DNA of 64,000 bases from an uncultured Lachnospiraceae bacterium (GCA_902779445.1 CACZBM010000012.1:1-64000); one strand, 5' to 3'. Shown: positions 33,447 through 41,918, counted from the stretch's first letter. A program made the numbers and translations. Notes: generated by a model not told the origin, from the letters alone.

Positions 33447-34552
33447 TGAGTTTAGAGAGATTCGATCAGATCATCTTCCTTATCATAGACATATTATCCG
33501 TTGCCATATATCTGTGGCTTTTGACATACGTCAAGAATGCAGGAGCCGGAGCATTTGCCGGCAATAATCCGGAAAGCAGTACCAAAAGGAAGATATTCCT
33601 TTTGATGTGCAGCCTTGCCCTTATTGAGGGCACGGTCAGTGTGGTAAATGATGTCATATTCTATGCAAGAGAGACCATGGGCCTCTTCACCGGCATGATA
33701 CCTGACATCCTGCAGCTTCTGGATGCCTTCCTGTCGGAATCCACGTGTACTCTGCTGACACTTCTCTGGATGATATTCGTGGACTATTGTGTATATAAGA
33801 GCCCGGATCACATAAAGAAGCGCTATATGCCTTACTACATTCTGGCAGGAGTGGGGATCCTGTTCTCCGCCGTCAGCATCTTTTCCATGATCAGATCATA
33901 TTTGAACATGCCTCTTCCGATGGTAGTGATAATGCTGCTTGACACCTTTATCGTCATGCCCGTGATACAGCTGATCTTTGTCATTACAGCTTACAGGATT
34001 GTCGCGGGACACCGGAAAGAGAGAAGACCGCCTTTATTCCTGCGGCTCAGCGCATTTATCGTTCCGGTCGTTATCGGCTGTGTACTGGGTGTACTGGTCC
34101 ATTCAAGTCTTCGCTCATTGGGCTTCGCGATAGGACTCCTTCTCACTTTGCGCATACAGGGAAACCGCAGCAGATATATCGATCCCGATACGGGCTTTTA
34201 TAATAAGGATTTTCTTCAGCTGATGTATGAGCATCTGGAAAAAAACGGATATCTGAAGGGGATATGTATCGTCTTTTCAGCTCCGGACAGGAAGGATGAG
34301 CTTATTAAAGCCGTGGGACAGCTGGATTATGATAACAGTGAGGTCTTTCTCTTCGCGGACGGGAAGGTACTCCTGACCACGGGAGAACAGAAAAAGGAGG
34401 CCGTGGAGCTTATCATACGTTATGTAAGTGCCGTTGCCTCTGCAGCGGATCCTCCTTTCGCAGCATATACGGATACCATAGAACGCAGCGAAGGAGAAAG
34501 CGCAGGATCATTTACTGCAAGGATATTCGGGACAGCAGGGAGGATAAAATGA
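33446..34552 (+). CDS. Membrane protein with degenerate GGDEF domain, cluster B
   Basis: 368 residues. Six to seven membrane helices cover about 10-230. Residues 245-368 begin DPDTGFYNKDFLQLMYEHL, the recognisable N-terminal signature of GGDEF domains (D-x-LTG-L-x-NR), but the GG[DE]EF active loop is replaced by a segment around EVFLFADGKVLL. It cannot be a normal diguanylate cyclase; it may bind nucleotide or act as a sensor. GGAGGAGG lies ahead of the start. It overlaps neighbours on both sides (1 bp and 4 bp), so it is part of the cluster B transcript. Confidence 0.7.
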   Translation: MSLERFDQIIFLIIDILSVAIYLWLLTYVKNAGAGAFAGNNPESSTKRKIFLLMCSLALIEGTVSVVNDVIFYARETMGLFTGMIPDILQLLDAFLSESTCTLLTLLWMIFVDYCVYKSPDHIKKRYMPYYILAGVGILFSAVSIFSMIRSYLNMPLPMVVIMLLDTFIVMPVIQLIFVITAYRIVAGHRKERRPPLFLRLSAFIVPVVIGCVLGVLVHSSLRSLGFAIGLLLTLRIQGNRSRYIDPDTGFYNKDFLQLMYEHLEKNGYLKGICIVFSAPDRKDELIKAVGQLDYDNSEVFLFADGKVLLTTGEQKKEAVELIIRYVSAVASAADPPFAAYTDTIERSEGESAGSFTARIFGTAGRIK

Positions 34553-35448
34553 GTTTTGATTTCAATCTGTCTTTTGCGGCTTTGGACAAGTCTCAACAGG
34601 ACGAATACGAAGGGTTTCTTTCTGCAGATGCAAAAGGATCTCTTTCAGATGAGGGCGTTTATGCTTTCGGAGCCTTCAATGATGATAAGGACGAGCTTAT
34701 CGGCACAGCGGTATTTCAGCATGACAAAACGGCGAGGCTTTTAAGTATCGCAGTGTCCGATGAATACAGAAAAAAGGGCGTGGGATCGGCCATGGTGTCC
34801 CGTATATCGGAGATTCTTTCAAAAGCGGGCTCTTCAGAGATGGAGTGCCTGATACCTGAGAGCAAAGAAGGTGAAGCGCAGATGAAAGATGCCGAGCTCT
34901 TTTTAAGGCACTGCGGATTCGAACCCGCCGGATCATTTTCGGATTTCTCTCTTTCTTTAAGCAGCGCAAGGGAAAAACATGAGCTTGCGGCTTTCATTGA
35001 GGATGGTACGAAGGAGGGCTTTGAAGAGGCTCCTCTGCCGGGGAGCGATGAGGCCGCTCTCCTGATGAGCTTCCTTCCGATAGAACCGGAGGAGGGTGTG
35101 CTTGATTATTCTCCTTCTTTCAGTACGGTATATAAGAAAAACGGGAAGATCAACGGATGCTTCCTCGTATCAGAAGAGGGGGATACCTTTCTCGTAAATA
35201 TGTTCCACCTTATGAGCAGGAATCTTGAACTCCTGCAGGCCATGGCGGTCAGAAGCCTTACAGCCATATCCGAAAGATACAGTGAGACGACAGAGCTTCG
35301 TTTTATCGCCGTGACGGATAAAGCAGATGCGGTATTAAAGAAGCTGTTTCCCGCTGAAAGCAGCGGGGGAAGGCTGACGCGTTACGTGCTGTCATTTGGC
35401 AGCGCCGTTACCGGGAGACCAGCAGGAGAATCAAAAGGGAAAAAATGA
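34549..35448 (+). CDS. Two-domain GNAT acetyltransferase family protein, cluster B
   Basis: 299 residues. The N-terminal GNAT domain has an intact acetyl-CoA loop in VSDEYRKKGVGSAMVSRI (about residues 70-87). The C-terminal half is the eroded domain typical of this paralogue set (NGCFLVSEE strand, LLQAMAVRSLTAI helix, then a terminal strand). It is the only cluster B member that looks catalytically competent. GGGAGG precedes the start; it overlaps the membrane protein gene by 4 bp and is followed 1 bp later by the 98-residue gene. Confidence 0.72.
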   Translation: MSFDFNLSFAALDKSQQDEYEGFLSADAKGSLSDEGVYAFGAFNDDKDELIGTAVFQHDKTARLLSIAVSDEYRKKGVGSAMVSRISEILSKAGSSEMECLIPESKEGEAQMKDAELFLRHCGFEPAGSFSDFSLSLSSAREKHELAAFIEDGTKEGFEEAPLPGSDEAALLMSFLPIEPEEGVLDYSPSFSTVYKKNGKINGCFLVSEEGDTFLVNMFHLMSRNLELLQAMAVRSLTAISERYSETTELRFIAVTDKADAVLKKLFPAESSGGRLTRYVLSFGSAVTGRPAGESKGKK

Positions 35449-35449
35449 T

Positions 35450-35746
35450 ATGAACGATCTAAAAAGTCTTTTAAGTCTTACCAATAAGTTTTATAACACC
35501 GCTTCCGTGAAGACACAGAGTGCTACGATAACAGAAAAAAAGCAGAAACAGACGAAGAGCACAGTGGTGAAGAAAGCTGTGAAGAGTGGGCTGCCGGAGC
35601 TTTTTACGCCGGATGATCTTAGGAAAGTCACGAAGGTTTCTCCCATCGAACATCCGGATATGAACAGCGCTCCGTTTGATAAAGTGAAAACAGCTCTCTG
35701 GATAAAGGTGTCGAGAGTCTTCTCTTCAAAAAAGAAAGCGGGTTGA
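35450..35746 (+). CDS. Short basic protein closing cluster B
   Basis: 98 residues from the ATG at 35450, which lies 1 bp after the GNAT stop; an in-frame ATG at 35396 would overlap the GNAT gene by 53 bp. It is Lys/Ser/Thr-rich with a central ELFTPDDLRKVTKV segment and a C-terminal TALWIKVSRVFSSKKK that could be an amphipathic membrane-binding helix. No signal peptide, no double glycine, no Cys. Its family is unknown. A hairpin at 35759-35776 follows. Confidence 0.55.
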   Translation: MNDLKSLLSLTNKFYNTASVKTQSATITEKKQKQTKSTVVKKAVKSGLPELFTPDDLRKVTKVSPIEHPDMNSAPFDKVKTALWIKVSRVFSSKKKAG

Positions 35747-35758
35747 AGCCGGGGAACC

Positions 35759-35776
35759 AGGGGGACGTCCCCCTTT
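35759..35776 (+). terminator. Hairpin between convergent cluster B and exporter genes
   Basis: AGGGGG-ACGT-CCCCCT followed by TT, inside a 16-bp perfect palindrome, lying 12 bp after the cluster B stop. It may end transcription from both sides. The following CCGTCCCCAC tract partly repeats it. Confidence 0.5.
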
Positions 35777-35800
35777 GACTTGAAAACCGTCCCCACTGAC

Positions 35801-37996
35801 TCATGTATTAGCGTTGTATATCTGCCGGGATACAAGTTCCGCAAAGTACCCGTTTGCTGCTATTAGTTCATCATAATTTCCGTCTTCTATTATCTTCCCC
35901 TTATCAAGAACAAGGATCCTGTCTGCGTTCTTGATCGTGGACAAACGGTGAGCGATGATGACCCTCGTGCATTTAAGAGAGTCCAAAGCTTCGGACACCT
36001 GCTTCTGCGTCTTATTGTCAAGGGCGCTGGTGGCTTCATCAAACATGAGGATCTTGGGCTTTCCGGCAACTGCCCTTGCGATCATAAGCCTCTGCTTCTG
36101 CCCTCCGGAAATACCTCCGCCCCCTTCACTGATGACGGTGTGCATTCCCATGGGCATCTCCCTGATATCATCAGCGATACCCGCCATCTCAGCAGCTTCC
36201 CAGGCCTCATCCAGTGTGAGATCCGGCTTTGAAATGGCTATATTCTCATATATGCTTCCGTTCATAAGACTTCCGCTCTGAAGCACCGTTCCGATATTAC
36301 TTCTTAAGGACTGGAGATCCAGTCCCTTTATATCCTTGCCGTCATAGAAAATGGTTCCTCTTACCGGTACCTCAAATCCGATGAGGAGACGGAGCAGCGT
36401 TGATTTTCCGCATCCGGTCTTTCCCACTATCGCCACATACTGTTTCGGTGAGATCTTGATCGACAGATCATCGAGGATCAAGGGAAGATCTTCTCCGTAC
36501 TTAAATGACAGGTGGCTTATCTCGATACCGCCTCCAAGCTTCTCAACGATATCCTTATTTCCGCTTACTTCGGGCACGGTATCAAAAATGGGTTCAACCA
36601 TCTTAAGGTAAGGCTTTATTCCGGCCACTTCCAGTGCTATTCCAAACAGTGAAGAAAGGGCACCGAAAAGCATTCCGTATGCCGAATTAAACGCTGTATA
36701 CTCCGCTACCGAGAGGCCGTTTTGAAGGGCCATAAAGTACATAACAAGAGTCCCGGCAAGTCCGATAGCTGTAGATATGACGGTATTGATCTTTATAAAC
36801 ATGGGCGGATCATAGGTCAGCCGGGCCATATCAGAATAAGTCTTTGACCATTTTCCAAAAGCCCTTTTCTCTGCTCCGGACAGCTTTATCTTTTGTATCC
36901 CGCTTATCATGGCATAGCTCATTCCGCTCTCTTTAGCCGTATTCTCCATCCGCTCCTTACTGATCCCCATCTGTATAAGAGATGAAGCACAGGAGAATAT
37001 GATGTTGACAAGTATTATGATAAGCGAAGGGATCACCATCCCCGGTGCAAACCGGAATATCTGAGTGATATAGGCAAATGAAAAAACTGAGGTGAGTCCT
37101 GTAGACACCACCATTGAGTTAAGTGAGTTACACAGACTCGTGATATACGTCATTCTCTGGGAGATCTCACCCGCACTGTACTGCTTAAAGAAATCCGACG
37201 GCAGTGAGAGAACCCTCATCATAGCAGCTGCCTCTGTAAACAGACTGTTCTTTCTCTGTATCTTTGTAAGGAGCAGGTTCTTTAAGGAATTCATGATAAT
37301 GGTACTTATCGAAACCGATGCCATGAACACACCAATGGCAAAGAGACTGCTGGTGCTGCCGGAATTCAGGAGTTCATCGGAGTAGAGCCAGTACGTGAGT
37401 CTTGGCATTGCCATTCCGATAAATGTGGCTATTCCGGTTAATACGGCCATCTGTATGATGTCATTTACGGAAAGAGTCTCCAGTAAGTATTTTAAAAGAT
37501 CTCCTGTATTCAGCTTCTTTAACGGGAAGGGCTTGTAGAAGCACAGAGCATCCACTCCCAAAAGCTTTTCCGTCTCCCTGTTTACACTGACATTCTTTCC
37601 TTTTGAAGCATCAAAGTAATAGTATCCCCTTTTGACATCGGGCATCAGTGCAACAGGCGTCTGTGTCTCTTTAATATACCCCAGCATGGGACCGACAGCA
37701 TCCTTATACCAGCCCTTGGTAAGATTAACTGTCCTTTTCATAATGCCGTACGGATGAAGGAGCCTGTCCAGTTCCCTGTCAAAGTCTTTTAATTCTACCG
37801 GGAACTCCTTGATCCTTATGCCATAGAACTTCAGTATCATGTCCATGGCACTACGTGCCTGTTCCAGTTCGTCATTTAAGACAGCCTGGATCTTTTTACC
37901 CATAACGATACCGGCCATGTCCACATATGCCCTGGCCATGACTTCGTTATCTTCTAATTTTCTGGTATGGATTTGTTCTGAAAACCAAGTACTCAT
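35801..37996 (-). CDS. NHLM-type peptide exporter, ATP-binding/permease subunit
   Basis: 731 residues. An N-terminal soluble part of about 170 residues contains no peptidase motif. Six membrane helices follow (about 185-460). The ATPase domain carries Walker A GKTGCGKST, signature ISGGQKQR, Walker B ILMFDEATSALD and the switch His in IIAHRL. This is the non-peptidase partner of the two-ATPase exporters found with NHLM (nitrile-hydratase-leader microcin) systems. It lies downstream of the peptidase subunit, separated by 362 bp of repeats. Confidence 0.85.
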   Translation of the reverse strand: MSTWFSEQIHTRKLEDNEVMARAYVDMAGIVMGKKIQAVLNDELEQARSAMDMILKFYGIRIKEFPVELKDFDRELDRLLHPYGIMKRTVNLTKGWYKDAVGPMLGYIKETQTPVALMPDVKRGYYYFDASKGKNVSVNRETEKLLGVDALCFYKPFPLKKLNTGDLLKYLLETLSVNDIIQMAVLTGIATFIGMAMPRLTYWLYSDELLNSGSTSSLFAIGVFMASVSISTIIMNSLKNLLLTKIQRKNSLFTEAAAMMRVLSLPSDFFKQYSAGEISQRMTYITSLCNSLNSMVVSTGLTSVFSFAYITQIFRFAPGMVIPSLIIILVNIIFSCASSLIQMGISKERMENTAKESGMSYAMISGIQKIKLSGAEKRAFGKWSKTYSDMARLTYDPPMFIKINTVISTAIGLAGTLVMYFMALQNGLSVAEYTAFNSAYGMLFGALSSLFGIALEVAGIKPYLKMVEPIFDTVPEVSGNKDIVEKLGGGIEISHLSFKYGEDLPLILDDLSIKISPKQYVAIVGKTGCGKSTLLRLLIGFEVPVRGTIFYDGKDIKGLDLQSLRSNIGTVLQSGSLMNGSIYENIAISKPDLTLDEAWEAAEMAGIADDIREMPMGMHTVISEGGGGISGGQKQRLMIARAVAGKPKILMFDEATSALDNKTQKQVSEALDSLKCTRVIIAHRLSTIKNADRILVLDKGKIIEDGNYDELIAANGYFAELVSRQIYNANT

Positions 37997-38358
37997 CGTC
38001 GTCGTGGGCTTCGCTTTTGTTCACGTTTCGTAAAACTCAACGTTCACTTTCGCTTCGCCACTCCTCCTCTCCGCCGAAATGGGATTTCGGCGGGTCTCCC
38101 TCACCCGTCGGCCTCGCCGACACCCTCCCCCAGTGGGGGAGGGCTTATAAAGGCTTCTCCTTTGGCTCGTCAATCGTCTCGAATAATGAAGTTCTGTTCG
38201 TTAAGCTCAATCGTCGCTTTAGCTCGATTTCGCTAATCTACTCTGCACGCATTCACACTAAGCTCATTTCATTCGCTAAGTGTTCATAGTGTCACAGAAC
38301 GACCTCGCTTCGGACTCTGACTTCGCCTTCGGCTCGTCAATCGTCTCGAAGCTTTCGG
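37997..38358. repeat. Repeat-filled gap between the two exporter ATPase genes
   Basis: 362 bp without a gene. An R2 unit lies at about 38095-38150 (CCCTCACCCGTCGGC, CCTCCCCCAGTGGGGGAGG). Around it are short repeated motifs: CTTTGGCTCGTCAATCGTCTCGAA-like sequence at about 38160 and again at about 38329, several TTCGCTT words, and the inverted repeat ACACTAAGC/GCTAAGTGT near 38260. The stretch looks like a build-up of mobile short repeats inside an operon. Confidence 0.6.
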
Positions 38359-40545
38359 TCATTCACTCGTAACTAACTCAGTATAGTACCCACCCTTCTT
38401 GAACAGTTCATCGTGGGTGCCGCGTTCCACCACTTCTCCATGGTCTAGGACCACTATCTCATCACTGTCACGAATGGTGGAAAGCCTGTGGGCTATTACT
38501 ATGCATGTTATTCCTCTGTCTTTAATGGCGTTAACCACTTCGAATTCAGTTTTTGCATCCAGTGCACTGGTCGCTTCATCAAGGATGATGACCGTGGGGT
38601 CCTGGGCAAGGACTCTGGCGATCTCAAGCCTCTGCCTCTGACCGCCGGAGAAATTCTTTCCTCCCTCGATAAGCTTATGGTCATATCCCTCATTACGCTG
38701 GATGATATCGTCATGTATCTGCGCATCTCTGGCAGCCATTATCATTTCAAAGTCTTCTATGGAGTCATCCCACATCTTTATATTGTTTCTGATGGAATCC
38801 TCGAAAAGAATGATATCCTGGTCAACTATGGCAACAGAACCCGTGAATACATTCCTGTCTATCTCTCCTATCTTCTTGCCGTCATACAGGATCTCTCCTT
38901 CCCACGGGGAGTACAGTCCGGTAATAAGCTTTGAAAGCGTTGACTTTCCACAGCCGGAGCTGCCCACGAAAGCCACTCTGCTTCCGGGTTCTATCGTCAT
39001 ATTAAAGTCTTTTATAAGGGGAGCCGCCAGAGGTGAATAGCCGAAAGTGATATGCTTCAGCTCTATCTTTCCGTTAAGCTTCGCAAGATCCTCATCTTTC
39101 CAGGATCTTTCATTTGTATTGACGTCATCCGGATAGCACATGACATCCTCTATACGTTCCATATCAGTCCGCATTTCCTGCAGTGTCTGTCCGGCACCTA
39201 TGAGTTCCTGGGCAGGTCCCATAAATGATGCCAGGAATCCGTCAAAAGCCATGACCGCACCAAGGGTAAACTTTCCGTTCATAGTGAGATAGATACCGGT
39301 TATCATGATAAGGGTATGCACCACCTCGGAAACCATTGAAGGTATCAATCCCCAGTATGAATTCAGTGAAGTGAATTTATTCATCTGGGTGTTAACACTG
39401 GCCTGAAGTCCGGCCCAGCGCCCGAAAAATCCGTTTTCCGCTCCTCCGGCCTTAATGGATTCGATCATCTCTATTCCGGAAACGGTAGTACCGTGAAGCT
39501 TACCGGTATCTCTCATCTGAACCCTTGTCAAATTGACACGTTTAGCGGAAATGAGCTTCGCCATGATCACATCCACGACGATGCTGGAAAGACCCATGAT
39601 AGTTAAGATAACACTGTTCTTCAGCATGATGAAAAGATAGAAGAACATCATGGCGGTATTCAGTACAAGCGGCGCAAAAGTATTTACGAGATTTGTCGAT
39701 ATCGATGCATTCTCATCCTTTCTCTGCTGGATATCTCCCGCCATCCTCTGCGAGAAAAAGTCCATGGGAAGATGCATGACCTTCCACATATATGTGGCAT
39801 TTCCGACAATTGCCATTTTCCCGTCTATCCTTAGGGAGAAAATGGTGTTTATCCACGTGACTATAACCTGCAGGATGGAGAAAGCAGCGAGCAGTATGAG
39901 AAAAGGCATATTCCACTCAGGGTTTACTTTTGGCAGCAGCCTGTCTATGAAAACCTTTGAAAATACAGGAGATATCACGCCGAAAAGGGATGTGATCACG
40001 GTAGTGGCGATCACAAAAGCCACGGCAACGCCGGTACCCTTAAGGCGTTTGATCGCAAAATCAGCCACACTTTTTTTCTTCCCGCCCTTCTCAAATGCCT
40101 CGGTGGGTTCAAACATAAGGGCGATACCGGTAAATGAAGTGTCAAACTCTTCAATCGATACCGTGACCGCACCTCTTCCGGGATCATTTAAATAGACCTT
40201 GTCCCCCTTAAATCCCTTAAGTACCACAAAGTGATTAAAATCCCAGTGAATGATGGCAGGGAAAAGTCCCTCTTCCCTGATGGAATCCGGATCATTGAAT
40301 TTGTAGCCTCCGGCATCCAGCCCGTAATTTCTGGCTGCCTTAAGTATATTCTTCGCATTGGATCCGTCTCTTGACACTCCACAGTCTACACGTACCTGTT
40401 CAAGGGGGATCCATTTTTCAAAGTAAGCAAGCACCATGCAAAGGCAGGCAGCCCCGCACTCCAGTGCTTCCATCTGCATTATTACCGGCACTTTTGCGAT
40501 CTTTTTTGAAACCGGTTTTTTTACACTGTTCTTATTATCAGACAT
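38359..40545 (-). CDS. NHLM-type peptide exporter, C39 peptidase/ATP-binding/permease subunit
   Basis: 728 residues. Residues 15-130 are a C39 cysteine peptidase: Gln24 and Cys30 in QMEALECGAAC, His105 in HWDFNHFVVL and Asp121 in LNDPGRG, the complete catalytic set that removes double-glycine leaders. Six membrane helices follow (about 170-450), then an ATPase domain with GSSGCGKST, FSGGQRQRLE, VIILDEATSALD and IAHRLS. It should cleave and export leader peptides. The best substrate candidate in the window is the peptide at 25267. It lies 6 bp after the HlyD-like gene. Confidence 0.92.
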   Translation of the reverse strand: MSDNKNSVKKPVSKKIAKVPVIMQMEALECGAACLCMVLAYFEKWIPLEQVRVDCGVSRDGSNAKNILKAARNYGLDAGGYKFNDPDSIREEGLFPAIIHWDFNHFVVLKGFKGDKVYLNDPGRGAVTVSIEEFDTSFTGIALMFEPTEAFEKGGKKKSVADFAIKRLKGTGVAVAFVIATTVITSLFGVISPVFSKVFIDRLLPKVNPEWNMPFLILLAAFSILQVIVTWINTIFSLRIDGKMAIVGNATYMWKVMHLPMDFFSQRMAGDIQQRKDENASISTNLVNTFAPLVLNTAMMFFYLFIMLKNSVILTIMGLSSIVVDVIMAKLISAKRVNLTRVQMRDTGKLHGTTVSGIEMIESIKAGGAENGFFGRWAGLQASVNTQMNKFTSLNSYWGLIPSMVSEVVHTLIMITGIYLTMNGKFTLGAVMAFDGFLASFMGPAQELIGAGQTLQEMRTDMERIEDVMCYPDDVNTNERSWKDEDLAKLNGKIELKHITFGYSPLAAPLIKDFNMTIEPGSRVAFVGSSGCGKSTLSKLITGLYSPWEGEILYDGKKIGEIDRNVFTGSVAIVDQDIILFEDSIRNNIKMWDDSIEDFEMIMAARDAQIHDDIIQRNEGYDHKLIEGGKNFSGGQRQRLEIARVLAQDPTVIILDEATSALDAKTEFEVVNAIKDRGITCIVIAHRLSTIRDSDEIVVLDHGEVVERGTHDELFKKGGYYTELVTSE

Positions 40546-40551
40546 TTGGAT

Positions 40552-41037
40552 TTAATTTGCATCTCCTGTAAGGAAAGACATGGGGCTTACCTGGTCAATG
40601 ACTATCTCCCCAAGATAGATCCCGTTTGGACAATCTATTTCTCCGTCTATCTCATAGACAATATCTTCTTTATCAAATCCTGCTTCCTGAAGGCTTATGT
40701 CTCCCAGCACTTCTCCGGCCTTGTTGCCATTAACGCTGAGTTCTGTGACCTCTCCCTTAAAACTCGTGATATATACAGGCTGACCAGCCTTTACTTTTAA
40801 GAGATCATCAGCCTCCACGTATAGCACCACTTTATTTTCATCTACTTTAGCCGGAACCGATATTCTGGTCTCCAGCCTTCCGAATGTTCCCCAGGTCACC
40901 ATTCCTAAAAGGACGAGGATCACTGCAACAAGCAGCATCCACATTCCGGGATTTGATACCCTGATATAGTCATTAAGTTCCTCCGGTGAGGATATCTTAT
41001 CGATGCTCTTCTGTCTGAAAAGTGTACTGTCGCTCAT
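40552..41037 (-). CDS. Short HlyD-like NHLM secretion protein
   Basis: 161 residues. The N-terminus FRQKSIDKISSPEELNDYI followed by one membrane helix (about 31-52) is the pattern of NHLM exporter accessory proteins. The rest is a beta-rich, barrel-sandwich-type extracytoplasmic domain (KVVLYVEADDLLKVKAGQPV). Typical HlyD adaptors are far longer and have a coiled coil; here it is absent, as expected for a monoderm that needs no periplasmic tunnel. First gene of the exporter operon, with a good promoter at 41101-41130. Confidence 0.82.
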   Translation of the reverse strand: MSDSTLFRQKSIDKISSPEELNDYIRVSNPGMWMLLVAVILVLLGMVTWGTFGRLETRISVPAKVDENKVVLYVEADDLLKVKAGQPVYITSFKGEVTELSVNGNKAGEVLGDISLQEAGFDKEDIVYEIDGEIDCPNGIYLGEIVIDQVSPMSFLTGDAN

Positions 41038-41100
41038 ATTCCACCGCCTGATATTTTAATGGAAAACAGATCCTTCCGTGCTTTGCACTACATTGGCGTT

Positions 41101-41130
41101 ATTATACAATATTTTAGTCTGTTAGGGCAA
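41101..41130 (-). promoter_or_regulatory. Promoter of the NHLM exporter operon
   Basis: Minus-strand TTGCCC (41125-41130), 18-bp spacer, consensus TATAAT (41101-41106). It leaves a 5' leader of roughly 55 nt before the HlyD-like gene. Confidence 0.6.
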
Positions 41131-41136
41131 TTGTTA

Positions 41137-41145
41137 TGGTACAAT
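41137..41145 (+). promoter_or_regulatory. Extended -10 promoter of a probable leaderless gene
   Basis: TGGTACAAT (41137-41145) with only 7 bp to the ATG at 41153 and no ribosome site. Transcription would begin at or next to the start codon. The -35 region is poor, as is usual for extended -10 promoters. Confidence 0.5.
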
Positions 41146-41152
41146 TTGATAG

Positions 41153-41893
41153 ATGGATCTATTCAACAGAAGCAGAAATAAAAAACCCGGGAAGGTTCTA
41201 TGCACCTTTCATTCGGAATACGGAGAATTCGTGATACGAAACGGGCTCTACCGCGGTGTTCCCGCACGCCTTTACGAGGTTAACGGCACAAGGGAATCAG
41301 CTACATTTTTCGATGAGAATAAGTACGAGCTCGTATTCGACTATGCGCGGGCATTTTGCAGGCTCATCGATATGGCACCGGGAGCAGAGAAGTTCCTTAT
41401 GTTCGGCGGTGCCGGCTTCCAGTTCCCGAAATACCTTATAGGCCACTATCCCTATAAAAAAATGGATGTGGTAGAGATAAACCCGCTTGCTGTGGATATT
41501 GCAAGAAAGTATTTTTATCTCAATGATCTGGAAAAAGATTTTCAGGCGGAATCGACGGGAAGACTCCGGATCTTTATCGGAGACGGTATGAACTATCTCG
41601 CACAGACTGACGAAAAGTATGACTGCATAATAAATGACGCCTACCACTCGGATATCCCCGATAAGGGTCTCACTTCTCCAAAGGGGATCTCACTCATAAA
41701 GGATCACTTAAATCCCGGGGGGCTCTATGGATTCAACCTTATCACCAGCTTGAAGGGCGAGGGTTCCATGCCCTTGTTCCTTACTGAAAGGAATCTGAAA
41801 TACCAGTTTGATGATGTTCATTATTTCAGATGCAGCCCCGACGTCCGGCTTGAAAGCACACAGAATATCCTGTTTATTTCAAAACAATGTTGA
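41153..41893 (+). CDS. Spermidine-synthase-like methyltransferase-fold protein
   Basis: 246 residues, cytoplasmic. A short beta-rich N-terminal domain precedes a Rossmann-like core: FGGAGFQFPK is the glycine-rich nucleotide-binding loop, VVEINPLAVDIA carries the ribose-binding acid, IGDGMNYL follows, and IINDAYHSDIPDKGL matches the catalytic D-x-x-D region of polyamine synthases only loosely. It is shorter than classical SpeE (about 280 residues) and has no speD or speA neighbour, so a polyamine role is uncertain; these stand-alone relatives are often poorly characterised. Its TGA overlaps the trxB promoter. Confidence 0.75.
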   Translation: MDLFNRSRNKKPGKVLCTFHSEYGEFVIRNGLYRGVPARLYEVNGTRESATFFDENKYELVFDYARAFCRLIDMAPGAEKFLMFGGAGFQFPKYLIGHYPYKKMDVVEINPLAVDIARKYFYLNDLEKDFQAESTGRLRIFIGDGMNYLAQTDEKYDCIINDAYHSDIPDKGLTSPKGISLIKDHLNPGGLYGFNLITSLKGEGSMPLFLTERNLKYQFDDVHYFRCSPDVRLESTQNILFISKQC

Positions 41894-41918
41894 CAACTCA
41901 TTGTAGATTTTATACAAT
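41890..41918 (+). promoter_or_regulatory. Strong sigma-A promoter upstream of trxB with a dyad over the -10 box
   Basis: TTGACA (41890-41895), 17-bp spacer, TACAAT (41913-41918), overlapping the stop of the preceding gene. ATTGTA-N7-TACAAT (41900-41918) is an inverted repeat covering the spacer and -10 box and may be a repressor site. The distance to trxB is about 300 bp, so the leader would contain the repeats below. Confidence 0.65.

Noticed and set aside
35396..35449. Earlier start for the short basic protein
   Set aside because: It would overlap the acetyltransferase gene by 53 bp. The ATG at 35450, 1 bp after the stop, matches the tight spacing of the rest of the cluster.
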